This document shows positions 1 through 7,519 of a stretch of DNA of 10,096 bases, in pieces. The notes beneath the pieces were generated by a model. The model did no database searches and was not told where the DNA came from. It was given only the letters and a program-made list of their open reading frames with translations. Position 1 is the first letter of the stretch; each line of letters opens with the position of its first letter. Origin of the DNA: Prevotellaceae bacterium (GTDB taxonomy: Bacteria > Bacteroidota > Bacteroidia > Bacteroidales > UBA932); assembly GCA_031289895.1 (NCBI GenBank), contig JAITOP010000248.1:1-10096 (forward strand). The letters run 5' to 3'. Both the position numbers and the translations under genes were made by a program.

Positions 1-56
1 ATGTTTTTATTTATATAAAAACGTCAAAAAAGAACCCCCAAATTCTCCATAACTCC

Positions 57-91
57 AAAATCCCGAAATGCAAGTTTGCTATCGGGATTTT
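57..91. terminator. Possible bidirectional terminator hairpin
   Basis: AAAATCCCGA (57-66) and TCGGGATTTT (82-91) are perfect reverse complements, giving a 10-bp stem with a 15-nt loop. The GC core is short (CCCG/CGGG), and the stem starts with four A and ends with four T, so either strand's transcript would end in a short U run. This fits a weak bidirectional intrinsic terminator. No gene abuts it inside the window, so what it would terminate is unknown. Confidence 0.35.
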
Positions 92-107
92 GATATTTTA
101 AAACAGG

Positions 108-184
108 TATTCTGTATTCCGTATTCTGTATTCCGTATTCTGTATTCCGTATTCTGTATTCTGTATTTAGTCGTTGGTATTTAT
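108..184. repeat. Heptamer tandem array (TATTCYG)
   Basis: Eight uninterrupted 7-nt units run from 108 to 163, mostly alternating TATTCTG and TATTCCG, the last two both TATTCTG. The 7-nt phase continues with TATTTAG, TCGTTGG and TATTTAT to 184. Positions 167-182 are the reverse complement of text in the larger heptamer array downstream of tamB. No gene is attached to this array within the window. Confidence 0.85.
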
Positions 185-240
185 ATTAAACCACTATCAA
201 AATACTGAAATTAAGTACATAAAATAAATAACACATAAAA

Positions 241-330
241 CCCTTATTTACACAAAGTTCCCTTAATAACCGAAAACAAGTATCGCATACCCTTATTCCC
301 TTATTGAAATGTTGTAAATAAGGGAATAAG
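241..330. other. Strong hairpin with a competing upstream partner
   Basis: CTTATTCCCTTATT (292-305) and AATAAGGGAATAAG (317-330) are perfect reverse complements: a 14-bp stem with an 11-nt loop. The right arm region GTAAATAAGGG (314-324) is also the perfect complement of CCCTTATTTAC at 241-251, so two mutually exclusive foldings are possible. No T run follows on either strand, so it is not a typical intrinsic terminator. No adjacent coding sequence is visible. Confidence 0.55.
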
Positions 331-627
331 AGTAGAATGTCGAGGCTAATGTTTTGCTACTAAGTCCCCCTCCTGCCTTTACCGGTGCAAAAATACAAAT
401 AACTATCAAAATTTGATTGAAAAAGAGCATTTTTTACCTTGTGTATTTTTCTAATATTCAACTATTTGCAATTTAGTTATATGAAAGGGCGGCTTTTGAA
501 AATACGAGTTTTGGTAACTGCTTGGTATAAAAAAACAAAAAACACAAAGCACACAATTTTTTTACAGTGAACACAAAGTTTTTCATATCAAAAAATCTCC
601 TCAATTAACTTCCATAACTTCTTAACT

Positions 628-683
628 TCTTGTCTCTTGGTTCTTGATTCTTGCCTCTTGTTTCTTGGTTCTTGCCTCTTTTA
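628..683. repeat. Heptamer tandem array (TCTTGNN) at the tsaD 3' end
   Basis: Seven consecutive 7-nt units (TCTTGTC, TCTTGGT, TCTTGAT, TCTTGCC, TCTTGTT, TCTTGGT, TCTTGCC) run from 628 to 676. A degenerate eighth unit, TCTTTTA (677-683), contains the TAA stop of the minus-strand tsaD gene. The first five bases of each unit are constant and the last two vary. In a tsaD transcript this would be a purine-rich 3' tail. Confidence 0.85.
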
Positions 684-1694
684 AAACATTCTGGTTATCG
701 GAACAACGTCATATCCGCAAGTTTGATTTTTCAGATATTTGAAATATCCGGTTATTGCAATCATTGCAGCGTTGTCGGTAGTGAATTTAAGCTGAGGCAG
801 ATAAACATTCCAGCCGTAACGTTTGCCCTCGTCGGCGATGGAGTTGCGCAAACCCGAATTTGCCGAAACTCCGCCCGAAACAGCAATCTCGTTTATACCC
901 GTTTGCTTTGCTGCTTTTATAAGATTTTTCAATAAAACCTGTATTATTGTATGCTGTAAAGATGCGCATAAATCGGCTTTGTTTTCTTCAATAAAATTGG
1001 GATTTTCGGCAATTCTGTCGCGCAAAAAATAAAGAAACGATGTTTTCAGTCCGCTGAAACTGTAATTTAATCCGCCAACAACGGGGCGGGCAAATTCAAA
1101 TGCGCGGGCATTTCCTTCGCGTGCAAGTTTGTCGATAACAGGACCGCCGGGGTAGGGCAGTCCCATAACTTTTGCACATTTGTCAAATGCTTCGCCTGCT
1201 GCATCGTCAATTGTTTGCCCTATAATTTCAAAGTCCATATAATCTTTTACAACAATCAGTTGAGTGTGTCCGCCCGAAACAAGAAGACACAAAAAAGGAA
1301 ATTTAGGATGCGGAATATTTTTATCTTTTTCGTCAATAAAATGCGCAAGAATATGCCCTTGCAAATGATTTATTTCAATCATTGGAATATTCAGCGATTG
1401 CGCAAAACCTTTTGCAAACGAAACTCCAACGAGCAACGAACCCATAAGTCCGGGACCACGAGTGAACGCAACTGCCGAAATTTGCGATTTATCAATTTCT
1501 GCCGAATTTATCGCCATCGACACCACAGGAATAATATTTTGCTGATGTGCGCGTGATGCAAGCTCAGGAATTACGCCTCCATAAAACTCATGAACTGATT
1601 GATTTGCAATAATATTCGACAGTAAAATTCCGTCTTTTATTATTGCCGCCGATGTGTCATCGCAGGATGATTCTATACCTATAATAATTGCCAT
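681..1694 (-). CDS. tsaD: tRNA N6-adenosine threonylcarbamoyltransferase TsaD
   Basis: TsaD (Kae1/YgjD family) transfers the threonylcarbamoyl group from threonylcarbamoyl-AMP to A37 of ANN-decoding tRNAs, forming t6A in the cytoplasm together with TsaB and TsaE. The 337-residue length is normal. Visible landmarks are the N-terminal GIESSCDDTS (6-15), ELASRAH (44-50), the metal-binding NHLQGH with His110 and His114, the ASKHA-type nucleotide-binding LVSGGHT (138-144), GEAFDK (167-172), NYSFSGLKT (210-218), GGVSAN (274-279) and TTDNAA with the third metal ligand Asp307. All catalytic features look intact. The ATG at 1692-1694 gives the canonical N-terminus. The gene is divergent from tamB, an arrangement I recall from other Bacteroidota. 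Its stop codon falls in the TCTTGNN heptamer array. I saw no clear promoter of its own. Confidence 0.97.
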   Translation of the reverse strand: MAIIIGIESSCDDTSAAIIKDGILLSNIIANQSVHEFYGGVIPELASRAHQQNIIPVVSMAINSAEIDKSQISAVAFTRGPGLMGSLLVGVSFAKGFAQSLNIPMIEINHLQGHILAHFIDEKDKNIPHPKFPFLCLLVSGGHTQLIVVKDYMDFEIIGQTIDDAAGEAFDKCAKVMGLPYPGGPVIDKLAREGNARAFEFARPVVGGLNYSFSGLKTSFLYFLRDRIAENPNFIEENKADLCASLQHTIIQVLLKNLIKAAKQTGINEIAVSGGVSANSGLRNSIADEGKRYGWNVYLPQLKFTTDNAAMIAITGYFKYLKNQTCGYDVVPITRMF

Positions 1695-1718
1695 GTTCTT
1701 TAAATTTATTTAAATTTG
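1688..1718 (+). promoter_or_regulatory. Probable promoter of tamB
   Basis: TTG at 1688-1690 and TAAATTTG at 1711-1718 are separated by exactly 20 nt and match the Bacteroidota housekeeping pattern TTG-N~20-TAnnTTTG. Transcription would start near 1723 and leave a leader of about 55 nt before the ATG at 1779. The -33 element overlaps the first codons of the divergent tsaD gene. An upstream in-frame TTG (1716) lies inside the -7 box, which argues against its use as the start codon. Confidence 0.55.
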
Positions 1719-1778
1719 TTGAAAATATGCAGGATATCTCGACTTTTTTCGCTTTTTTTGTATTTATTTTCAAACTGT

Positions 1779-4700
1779 ATGCTGAAAACGATTAAAGGAA
1801 TATCGCAAATTTTACTGTTATTGGCAATTTTATTGCCTGCGACAGCTTATTTTATGCTTAGGCTTCCGCCGATTCAAACATACATCATACAAAAAATAAC
1901 TAACGAAATATCGCAAATCACAAAAACGAAAGTAAGCATAAAATCGGTAAACTACAAATTTTTTAAAAGTTTGGTTTTAGAAGATTTTTATATCGAAGAT
2001 ACCGAAGGCGACACGCTTACAAGCATATCGAGAGTTGAAATGAACCTCGAAAATATTTGGTTTTCGCAAAAAAAAATAAATCTTAGTTCGGTGATACTTA
2101 CCAACGGACAGTTTAATTTAATTACAACCAACGACACGCTTAATCTTGATAAATTGCTGTCGCGATTATCAACAACCACCGAAACCGCTGACACTGCCGA
2201 CACTGCCGACACCACCAAAAACGAAGGCTATTCTATATCAACAAAACAATTGAAATTGAAAAATTTTAGATTTTCGTTGCAAAACAGAGATGATACTGAC
2301 GTTGGAATTGCCGAACAAATTAATTTTTCAAATTTGCGGGTTGACAGCATAAATCTCACCGCAAATAATATAAAAATTGTTTCGGATACCATATTTTTTG
2401 ATATAAGCGAATTTAATTTTCACGAAAAATCGGGATTTCATATTAGTGCGCTCACAACGGGCAAAAACTCTTATGTGTGTTCGCATAGAGCGTATTTGCC
2501 CAATCTTTCGATAATCGATGATTATACAAATTTGAAGTTTGAATATTATGCAATGAATTTTCCCAACGGCGGCGATGATATTGATGATTATCTCAACCGT
2601 GTTCGTATGGAAGCTAATATCAACGGCGGTTATCTGGCTTTTAAAACCATAGGATTTTTTGCAAACGATTTGCTGAGCAGCACCATTGTTGTTTTTCCGC
2701 GCGGCTTGGTTGACGGAACGGTTGCAAATATACACACCGAAAATTTCAACGTAACAAGCGCAAGCGGTTTCACAAGTTTGTCGGGAAATTTTGCGCTTGC
2801 CGGATTGCCCGAAATTGACACAACAATTTTTAAATGCAATAATTTAAAAGTTTTCACAAATATAAACGATATAAATGCAACCCTCAAACAAATCACGCAC
2901 AGCACCGAAAATGCACTTGGCAGCGAATTTGAACAAATAAAAAATATTAAATTTTCGGGCGAATTAACGGGATTTTATAATAATTTTTTAGTGAAAGGAT
3001 TGTTCAATACCAATCTTGGCGCGATAAATATGAATACTAAATTTGATTTTTCATCGCCTCAAAACGATTTTGAAATTATCGGCAATCTGATATTGGATAA
3101 CTTTAATTTGGGAAAATTTGTGGGACTTGAAATTATTGAAAATGTTTCGCTTAATATTGATATGCGGAGCGTGCAAACAATATACAAAGAATTTAAATTA
3201 TATGCCGAAGGTAAAATTTCGGATTTGATGTTTAACGACCGTAATTATGAAAATATTGATATTGCGGGAACGCTCTACAACAATGCGTTCGACGGGCGGG
3301 TTACAAGCAACGACGAAAGTTTGAAATTTGATTTTATCGGCAGAATTGATATGAACAAAACAAATATTGACGATTATCGTTTTAATTTTACAACTAACAT
3401 AACTTATGCCGATTTATATAAATTGAAACTGAAAACCGACGATACAACGTCTGTGTTTTCAGGAAAAATTGTTGCCGATTTGCGTGGAAAAAATATTAAT
3501 TTCAACGGAAATGTAAAAATGCAAAATGCAAAATATCAAAATTCACACGATACTTTTGACATAGGAAATATGCAATTGCAAGCAACACAAACCAATAATA
3601 ATTACAGAATATCGCTGCAATCGTCGTATTTTGACGCAACGTATAAGGGAAATATGAATATCGAAAATTTTATGTCGGACGCTCAGTATTTTATAGCAAA
3701 ATATATTCCTGATATTTATGAAAACACAAATTACGAACCCGATAAAAATGCTGATTACGAGTTGAATATAACAACAAAAAGGTCGCAAAATCTTTTGCAG
3801 ATTATTTATCCCGATTTTTTTATTGCCGAAAACACAAATGTTAATCTCAAAATCAAAGGAAATAAAGCAAATATAAACGCAAAATCGAACTTTATAAATT
3901 TTGACGATTTAATGCTGCGAAACCTTAATGTGAGCGGAAATGCAGATTCGATATTTGAGTTTAATACAAATTGCGAAGAACTGATTTTCAGCGGATTGAA
4001 TTTTAAAAATCTGATTATAAACGGAAATGCAGCAAACAACAAAATATCAAGTTTGATAAAATATGACAACAAAACCGATATAACAAACAAAGGAAATATA
4101 AACCTGCAAACGCAAATTTTGGCGGATACGGAAGGAAAAACATATTTCAAATTTACAATAGATTCGTCTCAAATAGTTATAAATAATGCGGCTTGGGATT
4201 TTTTGTCGAAAGATGTAAAAATAAAAAAAGATTATTATGAAGTTTCTAAATTTGAAGCCGTTAGCGACTCGCAAAAAATTATGATTGATGGAATTTATTC
4301 AACGCAATCGAGCGATACTATGCGATTTGAATTTACAAACTTTGATATAGCAAATTTCAATCCCATTTTCGAAACCGAAGGTTATAAATTTGAAGGACAT
4401 ATTTTTGCCACCGCGCGAATTACAAATATAGACGGAACTACAATGTTTTTCTCAAATATACGAACAACAGATATTCGCGCAAACGATTGGCTGCTCGGAA
4501 AAATTTCGGTGCTAAGCCGCTGGAAAGAAGATACGCGAAGTATAGAATTTATATCGCGGCTTACAAAAGATAATGCCGAAAAACTCAGCCTCAGAGGTTT
4601 TTATACACCCGATAAAGATTATTATGATTTGACTTTTGATGCCAAAAAATTTGAAATCAAAATCGCCGAAGCCCTTATTGACGACGAAATAAACGAAGTT

Positions 4701-6287
4701 GAAGGAAACATATCGGGAAAAGTAAACTTAAAAGGCGTAGGCGGGAAATTAAATCTGCTCGGAAATGCAGTTCTCGATAGCGTAGGATTTACCGTAGATT
4801 TTCTGAAAACACATTACATGCTTTCTGCGCCCGTAACTTTTGACGAAAATAAAATTCAGATACAAAATGCTACATTGCTTGATGCACAAAGCAACAAAGG
4901 ACGTTTGAATGCTGCGGTAAATCATAAAAATCTCAGAGATTTTGTATTCGATATAAGCCTTAATGCCGAAAAATTATTGGGCTTAAACACAACTCAGCGC
5001 GATAACGAAGAATTTTACGGAAAAGCATATATCACGGGGCTTGTGCGCATGAACGGACGATTGGATAATTTAGGTTTCAATATAAATGTACAACCCGAAA
5101 AAAACACGAAAATTGTTATTCCGATTAGCTCGGCAAGCATTTCGGAAAAAACTCTGCTGACGTTTGAAACCAATGATTCTGTTGCCGAATTAAATTATAT
5201 CGAAAGATTTATCGCTAAAAGGCAGAAAGAAAAAGAAGAAAACACCACGCCGTCCGCTTTGGATATTGCGCTTACAATTACAATGAACAATAATGCAGAA
5301 GTAAAACTTTTGCTCGACGAAAATTCGGGAGATGCTATAACAGGAACAGGTTCTGGAGTGTTGCTAATGAATATAAATCCGCGCGAAGAAAAATTTAAAT
5401 TGCGTGGAAATTATATTATCGAAAACGGAAATTTCAAATGGACGCTTCCGATGTTGAATTTTGTATCGAAAGAATTTAATATCAACAACGGCAGCCAAAT
5501 AAATTTCAACGGCGATATAGACAAAACAACAGTAAATATCACCGCCGATTATGCACACGAATTGCGTTTGTCGCTGCGTAACCTTTTGTCAGACACCACA
5601 ATAAGTAAAGCAAAATATCCTATTGTATGCCGTGTACAACTTACCGATAATATTTTAAATTTTAAAATACGACCGGTTATTGATATTCAAAACATTGATG
5701 TTGATACAAAAGCACGGGCGCAATCTATGCTGAATACCGACGAAAAACTGTGGAAACAATTTTCGTTTTTGCTTATTGCAGGAAATTTTATTCCCGAAGA
5801 ACAAGCCGGAAGTATTATCAGCAACTCAAGTATAATGTCAAATCTTTCGGAAATTTTATCAAACCAACTGAGTGCTTGGCTTGCATCTCTTAAAGTTCCT
5901 GTTGACCTTGGCGTTGATGTTCGTACCGGCGATGCGTCTTCCGAAACCGAAGTTGATGCTCATGCCTCATTAATGCTTTTTGACGACAGAGTTAGAGTGA
6001 GCGGAAACGTAGGCAGTGCGCCGCGTACATCCACAAGCGATATTGCAGGAGATTTTGATGTTGATATAAAACTGAACAATTCGGGAAGTCAAAAATTAAA
6101 CGTTTTCAGCCACTCCACCGACGAATATACCGACGAATCGGAAGCAAGCCGACAAGGAATAAAAATCTCGTATCAAGGCGGATTTAATACTTGGAAAGAA
6201 TTGTGGAATTCGATATTTCGACCCAAGCAGGCACGCGAACGCCGCGAGCGCATCCGACAACGACAACAGGACACAATTCGGAATTAA
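1779..6287 (+). CDS. tamB: Translocation and assembly module protein TamB (DUF490 family)
   Basis: This is a TamB/DUF490 member of the AsmA-like bridge proteins: one inner-membrane helix, then a very long periplasmic beta-rich body reaching toward the outer membrane. In Proteobacteria TamB works with the Omp85 protein TamA in outer-membrane protein assembly, and the family is also linked to phospholipid transport. The role here is inferred from the family. The 1502-residue protein has a basic start (MLKTIKG), a hydrophobic helix at about residues 8-28 and then repetitive beta-strand text. The C-terminal TamB domain (from about residue 1150) has the hallmarks LRGNYIIENGNFKW, KEFNINNGSQINFNGDI, WKQFSFLLIAGNF and LSNQLSAWLASLKVPVDLGVDVRTGD-like text, then a basic tail. 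I chose ATG 1779 because it places the helix at the N-terminus and lies downstream of the promoter. An in-frame TTG at 1716 would add 21 unusual residues. A 9-nt triplication at 2187-2213 encodes three ADT units. The stop lies in the first unit of the following heptamer array. Confidence 0.93.
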   Translation: MLKTIKGISQILLLLAILLPATAYFMLRLPPIQTYIIQKITNEISQITKTKVSIKSVNYKFFKSLVLEDFYIEDTEGDTLTSISRVEMNLENIWFSQKKINLSSVILTNGQFNLITTNDTLNLDKLLSRLSTTTETADTADTADTTKNEGYSISTKQLKLKNFRFSLQNRDDTDVGIAEQINFSNLRVDSINLTANNIKIVSDTIFFDISEFNFHEKSGFHISALTTGKNSYVCSHRAYLPNLSIIDDYTNLKFEYYAMNFPNGGDDIDDYLNRVRMEANINGGYLAFKTIGFFANDLLSSTIVVFPRGLVDGTVANIHTENFNVTSASGFTSLSGNFALAGLPEIDTTIFKCNNLKVFTNINDINATLKQITHSTENALGSEFEQIKNIKFSGELTGFYNNFLVKGLFNTNLGAINMNTKFDFSSPQNDFEIIGNLILDNFNLGKFVGLEIIENVSLNIDMRSVQTIYKEFKLYAEGKISDLMFNDRNYENIDIAGTLYNNAFDGRVTSNDESLKFDFIGRIDMNKTNIDDYRFNFTTNITYADLYKLKLKTDDTTSVFSGKIVADLRGKNINFNGNVKMQNAKYQNSHDTFDIGNMQLQATQTNNNYRISLQSSYFDATYKGNMNIENFMSDAQYFIAKYIPDIYENTNYEPDKNADYELNITTKRSQNLLQIIYPDFFIAENTNVNLKIKGNKANINAKSNFINFDDLMLRNLNVSGNADSIFEFNTNCEELIFSGLNFKNLIINGNAANNKISSLIKYDNKTDITNKGNINLQTQILADTEGKTYFKFTIDSSQIVINNAAWDFLSKDVKIKKDYYEVSKFEAVSDSQKIMIDGIYSTQSSDTMRFEFTNFDIANFNPIFETEGYKFEGHIFATARITNIDGTTMFFSNIRTTDIRANDWLLGKISVLSRWKEDTRSIEFISRLTKDNAEKLSLRGFYTPDKDYYDLTFDAKKFEIKIAEALIDDEINEVEGNISGKVNLKGVGGKLNLLGNAVLDSVGFTVDFLKTHYMLSAPVTFDENKIQIQNATLLDAQSNKGRLNAAVNHKNLRDFVFDISLNAEKLLGLNTTQRDNEEFYGKAYITGLVRMNGRLDNLGFNINVQPEKNTKIVIPISSASISEKTLLTFETNDSVAELNYIERFIAKRQKEKEENTTPSALDIALTITMNNNAEVKLLLDENSGDAITGTGSGVLLMNINPREEKFKLRGNYIIENGNFKWTLPMLNFVSKEFNINNGSQINFNGDIDKTTVNITADYAHELRLSLRNLLSDTTISKAKYPIVCRVQLTDNILNFKIRPVIDIQNIDVDTKARAQSMLNTDEKLWKQFSFLLIAGNFIPEEQAGSIISNSSIMSNLSEILSNQLSAWLASLKVPVDLGVDVRTGDASSETEVDAHASLMLFDDRVRVSGNVGSAPRTSTSDIAGDFDVDIKLNNSGSQKLNVFSHSTDEYTDESEASRQGIKISYQGGFNTWKELWNSIFRPKQARERRERIRQRQQDTIRN

Positions 6288-6415
6288 AAATTAAAAATTA
6301 AGAATGACTAACGACCAAATACCAACGACTAACGACCAAATACCAGCGACCAAATACCAACGACTAACGACCAAATACCAACGACTAACGACCAAATACC
6401 AACGACTAACTACCA
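6283..6415. repeat. Heptamer tandem array between convergent tamB and SAM-enzyme genes
   Basis: Nineteen successive 7-nt units stay in one phase: ATTAAAA twice, ATTAAGA, ATGACTA, then ACGACCA, AATACCA and ACGACTA cycling as a 21-nt higher-order repeat. Departures remove whole 7-nt units: one 21-nt period lacks ACGACTA (a variant GCGACCA follows at 6346-6352), and the last, diverged unit is ACTACCA. The array supplies the tamB stop (TAA 6285-6287) on one side and the final Phe-Gly-Ser-stop codons of the minus-strand gene (6406-6417) on the other. No terminator hairpin is evident between these convergent genes. Confidence 0.88.
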
Positions 6416-7179
6416 AAATTAACCATTATTGATGATTTTGTGTCTAAACTGTTTATTTTTGCGATATTTCCTTCGTTTATGGCAAGTTCGAGCAGGTTGG
6501 TGGAGTTGAACAATGCAAGAATTTTGCCGTTTTGCACATCGTCATAATATTGCGAAAGTTCGGTAACTTTTATCATATTATTTTGCACTAATATTTCAAA
6601 TTTGCGATTTTTGCCTATTTGTTCAAATGTTTCTTTGTCGATATTTGTTATAGCATTGCCAAACGAATCAATATATATAACTCTGCCGATTATGCGAGAT
6701 TCAAAACACGAAGCTTTGCTGCTAAATACCTGATTCAGTTGACAGTTATTTCCGATTTTTTCGAGTTCAGCACCTTCATAAATTAATTTTACGCAAGTGC
6801 TTAATGCGTTTAACAATCGAAATCCACGATAATTGTCATCGTAAGGCAGAGCAACGAGAGAGTCGGGTGCGTTGTCGCAAATCATACTTAACATTCCATC
6901 GTTTGTGCCGATAAAAAAATGTCCGTCGTTTTTCATTACCGCAATTTGATTTTTCGGTGATGGCTCACTGTTTACACCGATAATATGAATGCTTCCCGCA
7001 CTAAAATGTTTGTAAGTATTTTTTATTATAAATGCCGCCTGAAGAGTATTATACGATTGAATATTATGAGTAATATCAACAATGCAAACATCGTTGCAGC
7101 AAGCAAGGATGCACGCTTTCAGGCGACCTGTATTATAATCGCCGTCTTTCCAATCTGTTGTCAGTGTTACTATTAACAT
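6406..7179 (-). CDS. SAM-hydroxide adenosyltransferase family protein (DUF62)
   Basis: This belongs to the SAM hydrolase / adenosyl-halide synthase family (DUF62; SAM_HAT N and C domains). Most members hydrolyse S-adenosylmethionine to adenosine and methionine; a few halogenate it. The 257-residue length is typical. N-terminal landmarks are LTTDWKDGDY (6-15, usually TDF), VDITHNI (34-40), AAFIIKNTYKHF (48-59), SIHIIGVNSEPSPKN (63-77) and GTNDGMLSMI (91-100). C-terminal landmarks are GRVIYIDSFGNAITNI (165-180) and FNSTNLLELAINEGN (224-238). The DPGVG-x-x-R block of characterised enzymes is absent. Bacteroidota relatives that I recall have GVDSE-x-TPEN here, whereas this protein has Asn70 at the Asp position, so activity is uncertain. 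The gene stands alone and converges on tamB. Its last three codons and stop lie in the heptamer array. Confidence 0.85.
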   Translation of the reverse strand: MLIVTLTTDWKDGDYNTGRLKACILACCNDVCIVDITHNIQSYNTLQAAFIIKNTYKHFSAGSIHIIGVNSEPSPKNQIAVMKNDGHFFIGTNDGMLSMICDNAPDSLVALPYDDNYRGFRLLNALSTCVKLIYEGAELEKIGNNCQLNQVFSSKASCFESRIIGRVIYIDSFGNAITNIDKETFEQIGKNRKFEILVQNNMIKVTELSQYYDDVQNGKILALFNSTNLLELAINEGNIAKINSLDTKSSIMVNFGS

Positions 7180-7196
7180 TTTCGTAAAATATTATG

Positions 7197-7204
7197 CAAA
7201 AATA
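7197..7204 (-). promoter_or_regulatory. Possible -7 promoter element of the SAM-enzyme gene
   Basis: On the minus strand this reads TATTTTTG, an exact TAnnTTTG match ending 17 nt before the ATG at 7179, a usual Bacteroidota leader length. No TTG is present about 20 nt further upstream, where the nonamer repeats lie. The motif is not rare in AT-rich DNA, so the call is tentative. Confidence 0.35.
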
Positions 7205-7213
7205 CTAATAAAA

Positions 7214-7323
7214 ATTTATAAAGTTTATAAAGTTTATCATGATTTTCAAGATTTCAAGATTTTCAAGATTTTTAAATCAACAAAAAATCTGCGTAAATCT
7301 GTTTAATCTGCGTTATCTGCGTG
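7214..7323. repeat. Degenerate nonamer-phased repeat tract
   Basis: Nine-nt words run in sequence: ATTTATAAA, GTTTATAAA, GTTTATCAT, GATTTTCAA, an 8-nt GATTTCAA, GATTTTCAA and GATTTTTAA. Four ATCTG-starting words follow at 7287, 7297, 7306 and 7315 (spacings 10, 9 and 9). A 21-nt stretch (7215-7235) is identical to 9426-9446, downstream of the coaD operon. No coding potential is seen. The tract lies in the divergent spacer between the SAM-enzyme gene and coaD. Confidence 0.75.
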
Positions 7324-7328
7324 CTATT

Positions 7329-7432
7329 CAAATCAACAATTAAACAAATCAACAAATCAACAAATCAACAATTAAACAAATCAACAAATCAACAAATCAA
7401 CAATTAAACAATTAAACAAATCAACAACTCAA
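7329..7432. repeat. Octamer tandem array (CAAATCAA / CAATTAAA)
   Basis: Thirteen uninterrupted 8-nt units fill this stretch: CAAATCAA (8 copies), CAATTAAA (4 copies, at 7337, 7369, 7401 and 7409) and one CAACTCAA. CAATTAAA recurs every 32 nt at first (7337, 7369, 7401), giving a four-unit higher-order repeat. The array ends about 35 nt before the coaD promoter. Similar words reappear at 9479-9497. Confidence 0.88.
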
Positions 7433-7466
7433 CAACCAACTTATGACTATCTTCTGACTAAAAAAA

Positions 7467-7497
7467 TTGTTACACTCATTAATTTGATATATCTTTG
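7467..7497 (+). promoter_or_regulatory. Promoter of the coaD operon
   Basis: TTG at 7467-7469 and TATCTTTG at 7490-7497 are separated by 20 nt, the textbook Bacteroidota sigma-ABfr pattern (-33 TTG, -7 TAnnTTTG). Transcription should start near 7502-7505, leaving a leader of about 15-18 nt before the coaD ATG at 7520. This is the best promoter in the window and follows directly after the octamer array. Confidence 0.75.
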
Positions 7498-7519
7498 TTA
7501 ATACTTTAGATTCGTAAAT

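Larger units (their letters stand above)
1..627. other. Gene-free AT-rich stretch with hairpins and repeats
   Basis: No reading frame here resembles a protein I recognise and no tRNA or rRNA is apparent. It holds a 10-bp hairpin (57-91), a heptamer array (108-184), a strong 14-bp hairpin (292-330) with a competing upstream partner (241-251), and AT-rich text to the start of the next heptamer array at 628. On the minus strand, 388-395 reads TATTTTTG, an exact match to the Bacteroidota -7 pattern TAnnTTTG, but there is no TTG about 20 nt upstream, so I do not call a promoter. The stretch lies downstream of tsaD and its function is unknown. Confidence 0.6.

Noticed and set aside
388..395. Minus-strand TATTTTTG as a promoter
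   Set aside because: It matches the -7 pattern but has no TTG at the right distance and no gene downstream; AT-rich DNA yields this by chance.
651..935. A 94-codon plus-strand frame over the tsaD 3' end
   Set aside because: It overlaps conserved tsaD sequence in antisense and begins within the TCTTGNN array, so it is a shadow.
1716..1778. Upstream TTG start adding 21 residues to TamB
   Set aside because: It lies inside the predicted -7 box, the added residues look like translated AT-rich leader, and ATG 1779 puts the membrane helix in the normal place.
2328..2735. A 135-codon open frame on the minus strand inside tamB
   Set aside because: It is the antisense shadow of a long conserved coding frame, with no recognisable domain or start signal.
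7266..7290. Hairpin AGATTTTT / AAAAATCT as a terminator
   Set aside because: The stem is only 8 bp and almost all A-T, inside a repeat tract and upstream of coaD rather than after a gene.
7329..7432. CRISPR array
   Set aside because: Units are 8 nt and contiguous with no spacers.
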